A DNA stretch of 64,000 nucleotides from contig NC_068560.1 of assembly GCF_022201045.2 (NCBI RefSeq), positions 21,593,501 to 21,657,500 of the forward strand, given 5' to 3'. The notes beneath the pieces were generated by a model, which did no database searches, was not told the DNA's origin, and saw nothing but the letters and a program-made list of their open reading frames with translations. Each line of letters starts with the position of its first letter. Position 1 is the first letter of the stretch. Positions 40,941 through 52,300 of the stretch are shown in pieces. The position numbers and the translations under genes are program-made. The stretch is from Citrus sinensis. Its lineage: Eukaryota > Streptophyta > Magnoliopsida > Sapindales > Rutaceae.

Positions 40941-41949
40941 TGTTTGAGGGAAAAATAGGAAAGGCAATAGAGCGCCACGTGTCAACCAATGGAATGATTT
41001 CAGCACAATCGGAGGGTACCCTGCACAATCCGAGGTGCTCGGCATGACTTGAGGAACCCCTTGTAAATAGAGGTACCCCGCACAATTAGGGGTATCCCAC
41101 ACAAATAGAGGTACCCCATACAAATAGGGGTACCCCGCGTAATAGGGGGTACCCCACGTAACTTGAGGTACCCGGCAAAGCGGATGCAAGAGAATTCTCC
41201 GAAATATCTACCATGAGAAACGTCTCCGCCTCCTAAAAGATATTATTCGATTTTGTCAGAATTAGGAATAACAAACGACGTGCAAAAAGGAGGGACAGCC
41301 GCCTGCTACCTCTGCCAAAAGTGAAGGACACTGTCCCAAGGACCGTGGTCCCCAGCCGCCTACCCGACAGCTACTGCAGAAGTACCCTGGACCACTCTCC
41401 AGCGCGCGCCACGTTTCCAAAAGATGAGATACGCCGCGAACATGCAGATAACGGCCCAAAAATTATAAAGAGGTAAAAGGACGTTAGCCAAAAAGGATAC
41501 GCCACGTGGCAGCTGAGGTACTCCATATATAAAGGCGCCTAGGTTTCATTCTCGACCAGGCTCTGATTGACCTAAAAACACTCACACTCCAAAAAAGAGG
41601 TTTTCTTCAACCTTAAACCCTAATTTACAGAGGGCTAGCTAGCTCTCTTTGCCATAAAAGCTTGAGTTTGCTAACTTGAGCGTCGGAGTGTGAACGCTGG
41701 GGTACCCCGGCTTTACCTCTAACCTCCATTTCACTGTTTTGCAGGCGTGAAGCTCATTTTGAAGGACACCTCTCTTGTTTCTGACCTTCCACCATTGTTA
41801 CCACTCTCTCTCCCCTTCTCACCTCCCACGAATTTCAGATACACCGCACCGCACACAATAAACTAGTGAGGTACCCCATCTCCCTAAAAATATAAATTTA
41901 TTGTTCTAGATTGGTTTGGCATTTCCTACCCCAAAATCAATTGAAAACA
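40941..41949 (+). repeat. 3' LTR of the Tat element
   Basis: 1009 bp, TGTTTGAGGG to ATTGAAAACA. It differs from the 5' LTR at about 20 positions by eye, most of them C/T or G/A changes concentrated in the first 280 bp. Followed directly by ATCCC, the target duplication. Confidence 0.95.
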
Positions 41950-41954
41950 ATCCC

Positions 41955-42850
41955 AATTAAGATTTTGTTTATAATTAATGTGCTGTATCTTTTAACTTGT
42001 AGCTGCTATAAAAAATTAAAATCCCTACCTGTCGTCACTACCACGCCAATTCGTACCAAATTAAAATCCAAAAGCAGATGGGAACTATAACCTATGAATA
42101 CATTTTGACATTTATTAATGATAGTTTCGTTAGCCAAACAGGTGGAGGGTCATTTTACATCTACTGAAACTAATGCTTCAATATGAACATGACATTGTTT
42201 TTGTTTTAGCTAGAGACTATTTGGGGTTATTGGGAAGAGAAAATGTAAGATTTGTTGGTATATATATTGTTTGATCAAATTGTTAGCTTAAACAGCCAAA
42301 GATACTGCCAATGCACTAGAGAAATACAAATTAATGAGGTTGAAATATTTTCATGATCCCAATTAAGATTTTGTTTGGAATTAAGGTACTATATCTTTTA
42401 ACCTGTAACTGCTATGAAAAAATTAAAATCCATACCTGCTGTCGCTACCACGCCAAGCCGTACCAAATTAAAATCCAAAAGCAGATGGGAACTATAATCT
42501 ATGAATACATTTTGACATTTATTAATGGTTGCTTCATTAGACAAACAAGTGAAAGGTCATTTTACATCTACTGAAACGAATGCTTCAATCTGAACATGAC
42601 ATTGTTTTTTGTTTTAACTAGAGATTATTTGGGGTTATTGGGAAGAGAAAATGCAAGATTTGTTGGTGTAGATATTGTTTCTTAATCAAATTGTTAGATT
42701 AAACGGCCTAAGATACGGCCAATGCAATAGAAAAATACAAAAATAAAAAATGTTGTTTGTTATGAGGGTGAAATATTTTCATGATCCCAATTAAGATTTT
42801 ATTTGGAATTGAGGTGTTGTATTTTTTAACCTATAACTACTGTAAAAAAA
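41955..42850. repeat. Tandem array, units of about 405-430 bp
   Basis: Unit one runs 41955-42359 and unit two 42360-42788; a third starts at 42789 and fades by about 42850. Each starts AATTAAGATTTTGTTT and ends TTTTCATGATCCC. With 27230-27586 the array had at least three units before the Tat insertion. Open frames inside (for example 42353-42574) are not conserved between units, so it is not coding. Confidence 0.85.
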
Positions 42851-43381
42851 GTTGTAACTATGAAAAAAAAAAATTAATAGTATGCAGTAAATACAAATTT
42901 CAAATAATAATTTTGACAAAATTAGTAGGATATAATGAATTTTTCATCAAATAGGAGAAAAATCATATTAATGTAACTTTTAATTATAACAGATAATGTT
43001 ACCCAACCTCAATCCCAAATAGGACTTAAGAAATAATCATTTTGTTTTTTTGTTATCAATGTCATAACTTGTAAAAGATTAACATAACATCATTCAATTA
43101 TAGGTGAGATGCTAAAGGTAATAATGTCATTTAAATAATTAAGTTAAGCTGAGAAAATATGTAAACTTATTGGATCAATAATGGCAAGAGAGGTTATCTA
43201 TTATATGAGTTGTCATGACCTTGATTTTTCATTTTATTTGTGTCAATTACTATCACTTATCCTATTAACAACAATATTATTATCATACCCTTAATTTTTC
43301 ATTTTAGTTTACCTTATCAATTCATTAACCATATAGAAAGATTGGCCAAAAGTCCATCAAGAAGTGAACGCATGGCATTAA

Positions 43382-43655
43382 GGGTGCGTTTGGGATTGAG
43401 GTTGGGCAGCTGTAGCTTAAAAGCTACAGCACTAAAGTGTTTGGTAAACACTAACTGCTGTAGCTTTTAAGCTATATTGATATGATTTTTCACTTATATA
43501 ATACAAAATCTATTATATCTTTAATAATTTTATCAAAATTATTATTTAAAATTTATATTTACTATATATTATTAACTTTTGTTTCATAATTATAGTTTTT
43601 TTTTTCACAGCAGTTGTAGCTTAAAAACTACAGCACCTCAATCCCAAACGCACCC
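43382..43655. mobile_element. MITE, Tourist/Harbinger-like
   Basis: 274 bp with terminal inverted repeats GGGTGCGTTTGGGATTGAGG and their complement at the other end, flanked by TAA on both sides (43379-43381 and 43656-43658). Inner palindromes around GCTGTAGCTTAAAAGCTACAG extend the inverted symmetry. Three-base TAA/TTA duplications and small size point to a PIF/Harbinger (Tourist) MITE. It has no coding capacity. Confidence 0.85.
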
Positions 43656-43988
43656 TAAGCCGTTAAGCACATGTCATTGTCACTCATGCTATAAAGTGAA
43701 TTAATAATGAGCTGCATTTCAGTAATTGTTATCTCATTAATGTATTTTTGTTTGGAAGAAATGGGATAAGAGAGGAATGGAAAGGAGCGAAGAGGAGAGA
43801 AAATGGAAAACGAGAGAATAAGAAAATCAGTCTCAATTTTATTTTTAGTTTGACTCTTGTTTCCTTATTCCTTTCTCTCTTCCCCTTTTTCTTTCCTTTC
43901 ATTTCATTACATTTTTTCAAACCAAATATGCCAATTAATTTCATTCGGTTATTGAATTTGATGAAGATTGTTTTCAAGCTTTTGACAG

Positions 43989-44106
43989 AATAGAATCTCA
44001 GGAGAGAGGCAGTGATGAGGATCCATATGATGTTGCTGATGCCAATGGTGAAGATTCAATTTATCGGACTGATGAAGATAACGGATTTGGTGGACAGTGG
44101 CAGTGA
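43989..44106 (+). pseudogene. Orphan acidic C-terminal exon
   Basis: After a splice-acceptor-like TTTTGACAG the sequence reads IESQERGSDEDPYDVAD, then ANGEDSIYRTDEDNGFGGQWQ in two parts, and stops at TGA (44104-44106). This is coding-like: strongly acidic, low in AT-driven residues and ending in a clean stop. No partner exon was recognised upstream; 43740-43980 is purine-rich and AT-rich. It may be the last exon of a gene whose other exons were lost, or of a gene carried here by a duplication. The protein family was not recognised. Confidence 0.4.
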
Positions 44107-46305
44107 TGAAAAGGGTTACAAAATTATATAACCAGAAAGCCTTTAGCTTTTTTTTTTATTAATTTTTTGCTGGAATGAAACATGTAATTATAAATTTAGT
44201 AGGAATGTAAGTAATCAATAATGCATTCATGAGAGGATGAAACTGGTTTTGCTCTTAGAATTATTGTTTCAAATTTCTTGATTTTAGTTACAAATTTTAA
44301 CCCAACACTTGAAACTGCACATACAATAAATTGGTATAGTAGGTTAAAGCCCACTCACATAAGTACCAAGGAAATTAGATTAGAGTTTAGTTGAATAAAA
44401 TTAAAAAGTATATATGCACTTCATGGGTCATTTTTCAATGTCTCAACAAAATAACCAAATCGAATGTTCTCTTGATGTAAAAATAAAATGGCAAGTAATT
44501 TCACATTGTATTACACAAAAAAGTGATAATAGAACAAACTCAATGTATTACAAAAGAAGTGAGAATAGGACAAAAGTCTATAATGTTTCTGACAGTCCTA
44601 TAGTTTGTAAGCAAACAATTGAAAACATCATTGGACACCAGATAAATCAACAAAATTTAAAATTTATAAAATAATAATTCCTCATGGACTAAAGTATGTT
44701 AAGTAATAACTAAACATTATATTCGAAAAAACCTGTGGATATTCGAAGAAACATTATATATGTATGTATATATACGCACCCAATTTCTCAAGTCTTTGAT
44801 TGACCTAGCCAACCAATCATCCAACCAAGAATGAAAGCACATAAGTGGAAATGTGATGCTTTTACAACAAAAGCAAGCAAGGTTGCAAAAATATATGTCC
44901 AAATGGCTTATATCCTTAATTATCCTTTCAGCTATATACTTTACTGAATACAATTTTATTTCAATTACTTAATTGCCTCCAATATCTCAAACGTAAATAA
45001 ATTTTTTAGTAGTAGGAAGATCATGTTCCTAAATCAGATAAATAAAATTTAGAATTTTTAAAATGCATTTTACATATTTTTAAAACACAAAAAAGAAAGA
45101 TATGTATGAGTGAAAATCTCTCAGTTTTTGTGTTCAGTCGAATTGAAATCCGAAATGCATGACTAAATTAATGTTTTTTTTTAACACAAAGAAGTTTAAA
45201 TACTTTTTTTAAATGGTAAAAAAAAGTAAAAAAACAATTCTAACTTATTTGCTTCTTTTAATCTACACCGTTAAATGCTGCTCCAACATTATATAATACA
45301 CTTCCAGTTAAGTACAAAATTAAATTCCAAAAATCATATAGGAACAAATCAAAGCTTCATCCATATTTGATCACTGTTTTTTTTTTAAACTTTCTTTCTC
45401 CTATTTTGCTAATTTATAATGTGATCTTAATTAACAACTAATCAACGAACTACACGTTTCAAAGGAGTCGGGATTTTGAGCAATGTTATGCCTGAATGCC
45501 ACATTAGCAAGCACAGCTAATGTGAAATCTCATTACGCCGTCATCATCGCAATAATGACGAGTGTTTAATTGGTGACTTCTATTTTAATTTGTTCAGCAA
45601 CAATTAAAAATATTTGATTTGATACTTTGAATTAACTGAGAGAATCAGGAAAGAGGAGAAAATATGCATCATATTAATTTCAACCGAACCGGTAAAAATC
45701 GGTCGGTTCGGAGCACAGCAAAAATCGGTTTAAAAAACTTTACAACATATTAAAACCGATCCGATTCAGTTTTATGCCCACCCCAACAAGTTTATAATTG
45801 TATGACCTATTAATACCTGGAAAACCTACACTGCTCATTCATAAATCATAATTAACTGTGGAAACTTAAATTACAACCACAGCCTCCGCTTCAAAATTGA
45901 AAGACGCGGATTGGGATATGGAGTGGTTTTCTAGTTGAAAGCATTTTCAGTCTATATACTATATACAGCTTCAAACATAATTCTGGCAGACTGTATATAT
46001 TACTTTCGAGCACCAATGTCGAATTTGAAATTAACTTAACCTTGAAATTACCCGGCTCGCCGCAGTAGAATAGACGCTTGAGCCCTACACTTGAGAAGCA
46101 TCACCCTGGCACAAGCAACATAAAATTGGTGACAACATCAGCACTCCGTTTCCGGGTGATGAGTGAATTATGTACAAATCACCTCTAACAGCTTTAAGTT
46201 AGCCCACAATTTTGGGAATATAGTCGACAAAATGAATCCTCATTCCATGTCGCCTGTAGGTATATGCCCAGTGTATCAAGACATTCTTTGATGTTGATTA
46301 AGAGT
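44107..46305. other. Intergenic DNA before the formin 3' end
   Basis: AT-rich. About 44925-45275 matches 26860-27225 at lower identity. Around 45685-45780 there are AACCGGT/ACCGGTT-type short inverted words of the kind often seen in degraded plant repeats. No gene was recognised. The formin 3' UTR should occupy roughly the last 300 bp. Confidence 0.5.
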
Positions 46306-49300
46306 TTACTTCTGGATTTGAAAATTAAGCTGTGATTTGACAATATCAATCTTTGCAGATGAATTAGCTGCTGCCCGTTCCTTCATGGCATCTTTCTCAA
46401 GTTTCTTCTTCTCTGCATCAGCCTGTCTTTCGTTCTCTTCTCGTGATTTCTTGAACAGCTTCACGAAAACGACCAAAATTTGCGTCACTGCAACCATAAT
46501 CCATTAAGGATCACCAACTGGTGAGAACATGTACAGTATTTGATCACAATAAATTTAGAGAGAAAAGATCTCTTTTATTGAGGCTGCAACACCCAAGCAA
46601 TTAAGCAGACCGACATTATTTGTTCTTTGCCTTTTAGCTATTTTAATTCCCTATTATTTTTTATAAGGTGAACAAGAAAACATTCAATCGATGAGAGGTT
46701 TGTCGCAGGGAAGTGATTTTTTTTTGGGATGATCCAGACTCCTGCACTGACTCGAACCATCAGTCCACCAGCCAGGCCCTAATCTGGGGTCAGTCGGACG
46801 CCCCAACCTCACGACCCATGAGACAACAAAGGATGGAAATTTAAGCTCACCAAAAGAATTCAACCTGAGACCTTGATACAACTAAGTACCAGATCCCAAG
46901 CCCTCAACCAATTGGGCTGCCCCTTTGGGAGCATCGCAAGGAAGTGATCAAGGGAACCATATCAATTGCACATCACTTACAGTGTCAAAAAGCAAATATT
47001 AAAAGTACATCAAGTGAACCAAATAATGAAATTATCAGACCTTGCTCAAAGGGACAACGAGCTGGATCCTCCCCAAAATACTGGGACAATGAATCTGCAT
47101 TTCTCCCCTGCAAGACAGTGCATTAATAGAATGAAAAACCAGTATGTGACTGCACATTTGTTCTATAAAGAACTGAGAGCTTAGAGGCTCACCACTTCAG
47201 AATATAACGAGATAAGTGACCTCACTTCAGCTTCAGCAGTATCAAGGAAATTCTTCAGCGCCTGGGAAAAAAAAAGAATATTTTCATGTGTACAGCAAGT
47301 TTGGCATGTGACTTGACACAAGCTCGCAGGGCAAGTTTGGCATGCAAAGGACATGCCCTTTCCAAGGTGTAACTACTAACGAATAACAATACACCTCAAA
47401 TATACATTGGTTATCCATATTATTGTGTAAACTATATACTCGAGAGATAGAAAAGATTAGCATGTAAAGTTGTAAACCAAGAGAACGTGTACATGTGGTT
47501 TAACATTGTGGCAAAAGACAACACTCATCTATGGAAGGTGAAAGTCTAAGGTCAGTAATGTTTTTCACTTTGACCCATAAACCGAAGATGTCAAAAGATT
47601 ATAACTTGGGTTTTTCAAAAGTAGGCACTGAGATACCTAGGTCAAATTGGCTCATAATCAACTAGACTGTGTTGGGAAACAAAACTGGTAAAATACCGTT
47701 TTATCTTCAAGCGTAACATTTGGATGCACAATTGTCTCCCTTTTGTGAAATTTGTCAAAAAATTTATTTCATATTAAGTGACAATATTAAACCACCTCTA
47801 GTATGATATATTATGGTAAATTATGCTCCTGTACTGTATCTTTTGTCAGACATTGAAAAAGAACTAAAAGATCATATTTTTTGGCACTTCTCTGTGACAG
47901 TTGCCCATGACTGATTGAAAAATGGCCAGCACCCGAAACTCATAGAAGGTCAGATGCTTTATGCCAGCTTAGCACTATTCACAACAAAAAGTGCAAAAAA
48001 AGAATTTGACATTTTTTATTGTGTGACAAAACAAACAATGCATGTAATTATCCACAATTTTCAATCCCCAGAGCAGTTGGTCCGGTCACCTGAAAGTGAA
48101 GTAACTTTTTCTTTTCAAATAAATTCAGGAAAGAGGGTAGAAATGCCATTTTCACCAAATGTTTTGCTCTGTAGGCTATATACTTTTGTGTGTGTGTGTG
48201 TGTGTGTGTCCTACTAACAAACACAACTAAGTTAACCTTTTCAGCTAGCCATGTCAAGAAACCAATAAACCCAAAAGTAGGGTGTCCACAGGTACCTAGC
48301 AAACCCAGCAAAATGTAAACAAGAAAGCACATGCCACAAATAACAACAAAACTACTGGTATCCTAGGAAAAAGTTCAATAAACAATCAACTAGAACAAGA
48401 AAATGGTTCTTTGTAGCACAACAATGTCCATCCCGTAGCTTGGATAACAAAACTCTCAATGCGACACCAGAAAATGAATTTCCTGAGCAAATATGTATGA
48501 CTACTGCAAGAGAGACTTTAAGCAGTGTTTGAACAAATCTAGATAAGCTGTAATCTTAAAGGGATAGATTCTTTCTTTGATTTATAAATTATTTAGTTTA
48601 TACATTTGATTATTCTTCTAGATAAGATTCTTCAATCAAGTGAACAAGTAGCATTATCATTACTCACCTTTTGGAAGCCCAAAGAAATAGCACCATCATT
48701 TTCTGAAGCCGTTAGTTCTTGCTCAACCTTTTCAAGACCTTTACTTACAGCTTGCATTTCTTCAGCCAGAGCTTTTAATTGAATCTATCATTTAATAAAA
48801 AGTTAGTGGAAACAATAAGGAATCTTTGAGCAAGAGGGGCTACAATACAAGAATTTAATCATAACAATAAAAGGGGAAAAAAAGATAATGAAGCACACCT
48901 TTGAGGCAGCTTCCAAATGAACAAGACCCTTGTCAAAATCAAGCAACTCTGGCATTTTCTCAGCAAGAAGCTAATGAAAAGGAAGAGGACAATAAGGCAC
49001 CACATGAATACCCATCTTACTCCAAATTCACAAATGGGGAGACATGATAACCATGAAAGGAATATTAAAACAACTGACAACAAACACAACAAAGACATGA
49101 AAAGAAAAAGATAATAACACAGCAGTAAAAATAGATGGAAAAAACCAAACAAACAACACATCTAGAAAAACCAATTGAAGGAATCTTTATTCAATATTGA
49201 ATACTCAAACAACTGAACACTGTAGAAAAACTACTTACATACTCCAATCTTAATAAAAGTTTACAATACCACTAAATCAAAATTCAAACTATGCAACTGA

Positions 49301-52300
49301 ACACAGTTTCAGCATTGACCAAATCAAAAGTGCACATATTCTCCAAAGCATACAAATGAAATAAAAAGAGCATTCTCAAAGAAATTTGAGGGTTAATATG
49401 CAATCTGGATAAAGTTTCAAGTAGAGAATGTAATTATCCCGATTAATCATTTAGTACTAAATAAAATGTTTTCATTAATTTCACTAAATAGTTTTATATA
49501 TTTGTACATGAGGGCAAATAATAGAACAAACTGAAATGTTGGGCGGAGTTGGATTCAAGCATGGATTCTAGTCTATTAATTTATTATCAATCAATACATT
49601 TGCTAACAAAGCATGTCAAATCTAACAAATTTGACATTGGTCAATATTGAAAATCAAGCAGCAGCTCACCTATTCTGTTAAATTTTGAAAACATCAGACT
49701 AGCATTAAACAGAAATAGGCTAGAATTTCCAGGACAATAATTAATCCTGCCAGCACTGACTAAGGCCAATAACAAAATAAAAATAAACATGGACACCAAC
49801 AGTAGGCAAATTGGACTACCAAAGGTTTCAACTTGATACAGACATATAGTTGAAACGTTAAAGAAAAGCAATTATACCTTGCACAAATAATGCATTAAAG
49901 TCATTTTATTGTTTCTGGCACGAGTATCCGATAATTTGAGAAGACTGTCTAATTTGAACCCCACAGCAGATCCTGCAGCAGCAATACAATTAAAACACAA
50001 ACGACAATAACAAAAGTTAAAAAGGCTTTAATGCCAATTGCAGAAAAATTGTAAATGACTTAATTTTAACACCAACAAATGGTACCTCGTGCAGTTCCTT
50101 GGTTCAAGGCATTTCCCAATGTGAGAATTGTCTGCATTATCTGACGCAGTTTCACGGATTCTTTTACCTTAAATATGAGTAAGACATTTAAGATGCAGAA
50201 ATTTTGTATGTTAAAATAAACAACAAGGACACTAATATTATTGTTACCTCTCTAGTAGCATCATTAATGGTATTCAGATTATGTCTCAGATCATCAACCT
50301 TAACAAAATCAAACCAGTTAGTACCAAAAACTGCATATAAAAACAGCAGTGCAATAATATATACAAAATTTCTGGAAAAATACCTGCATAGAGAAGGAAA
50401 TTCTAAATGCAAATACACGCAACTTGGATTCTACCCGCGGAACCTTCATCAACTCCAGGAAAAACTGATGTATTATATGATATAAAGGTCATCAGTAATC
50501 AAATAATGGACTTGCAACAAAACAACGTAACTGCATATGCTAGGTTTTAGAAACTGACGCCACCTAATCAGGTCACCTGGAAAACAGAATCAGTACAGGT
50601 ATCAAGAGCCAACAACCCATTGTGGGTGTTTTAACACCAACTACAGTTATTAGCATTTGTTATTTTTTTGGAGATCTACTCTAAGGTCAATGACATCAAA
50701 CCAACCGATGCTTTTCTGTCTTGCTCTACTGATGCCTTGACTAACAAATATAAATCAAGAGATGACAAAATACCTAGTAGCAGTTGACATTGCAGATATC
50801 ATATGGAAATTTGTTTAGTGCTTTCAAGGTAACAGACTGACAGACAAAGGACTAGTGAGTGTGTATATGTCAGCAAGTGGGGGGTAAATCTAAGTAATTT
50901 TAAGAGTACTTTTGGATTAAAGTAATTCTGTTTAGCATCACTTTATTTGCAATGATCAATGATATTCCTAATTAGTTCTTTTTACATTTACATCAATTAT
51001 GTCATGCAAGGGTCAAGGTCAACCCCCACTCAATCCTATTTAAACCTCTTCAGCTTTGACCTTTGAGCCCTTCTCATTTCCAATCAAATGATCATAATGG
51101 CTTTCAAAAACATAAGGCATCTGAACTAACCTGTTCGCACTTTCCAAGCATAACTTTATCGCCTGCATAGTTCTGAAAGTAGAAAGTAAAACAGGTAAGA
51201 CAACTAAGCAAGAACATTTTATTACTATATAAAAGAATCTATTGAGGCCATAAGTTCAAGTGCAAATTATGCTACAATTCACAAAATATCATAAGTAGAT
51301 CATACAAGTTTGGGGACCAAAGAATTGGATTTATATGTTCACTCAACTGTCATCTAATGCTCACAAAAAATTAAATCGATGTTTTCACTTGAACAGGTTT
51401 GTGACTAAGACTAAAGCATGTTTCTATAAGTCAGAAAGTTAACTTCCCTACCCATCTAGTAAAAAAAATATAAAGGCAGTACCAACAAAACTCTTCTAAT
51501 TACTGACTCAATAACTCTTTGCAAAAATTATAGTTTAAAATAATGAACCGCATCAAAAGAATTGTACAAGCTCTAGAATTAAATAACAGAGTTGCCAGAC
51601 ATAAATTCCCATCCAGCTACCTAACACTTCAGTTCAATCTTAAATTCAATAAACATCTTAAAAAATCATGCATGTTTCCTCATTATAAAGAGTTAAAGCT
51701 TATTCGTTAACAGATTTTTCCATGCCAAGAAGAACTGAATGCTCCAGACTACTTCCCCAAATATTTATTGGCATGCCGCATCAATCACAAAGCAATTTCA
51801 GGATACCTCTTTATTCTTCATAGTTAGACTGATATGCAGTTTTTTTCTAGTTTTATTGTCTTGTTTCTTCTGCTTGGTATTAGTTATTGATCTAATGCAA
51901 TAACTCACTGTCTTGTATTCTGTAACTTCCTGATATCTTGTGTTAGATTCAGCTTAACTTTTCTTGTTGGGTTTAAGTCTGTAGGATTAAAAAGAAGATG
52001 AACAAAAGTGGAAAGTTTACCAATAACTTACATGGTACCCTCCCTATCTACAATTTTAAATAAAACTTACTAAAATTCCCTTATACCAAATTAATGAAAA
52101 TAATCATATTTTAGAAAGAAAGAATAATGGAATTCATCCGCCTAACATATACCAAAGAAAATGGAAAGAAACAAAGATCCCTAGCCATAATAGAAGAATG
52201 ACGAAGTTGATTAAAAAGAAAGAATGAGGGAAAAGACATCATATTTGCTTAAGTGAGTGTACATGGGATTCAGACCTCACTGTATCAAGTTGGTCAGTAC

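Larger units (their letters stand above)
27587..41949 (+). mobile_element. Ty3/Gypsy retrotransposon, Tat type, with antisense gene
   Basis: A 14.4-kb element with 1009-bp LTRs (27587-28595 and 40941-41949), TG...CA ends and target duplication ATCCC (27582-27586 and 41950-41954). Order: LTR, primer-binding site, gag, protease, reverse transcriptase, RNase H, second archaeal-type RNase H, integrase, a long spacer with an antisense gene, then 3' LTR. The double RNase H and the antisense gene are known marks of the Tat lineage. The LTRs differ at about 20 positions by eye, so it is older than the Copia element here. It is disabled by stops in gag and the antisense gene and by a 1359-bp insertion in the protease. 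It is far richer in GGTACC than the surrounding DNA. Confidence 0.95.

Noticed and set aside
46684..46881. Minus-strand 65-codon frame in the last formin intron
   Set aside because: It is the body of a SINE with a target duplication, not a gene.
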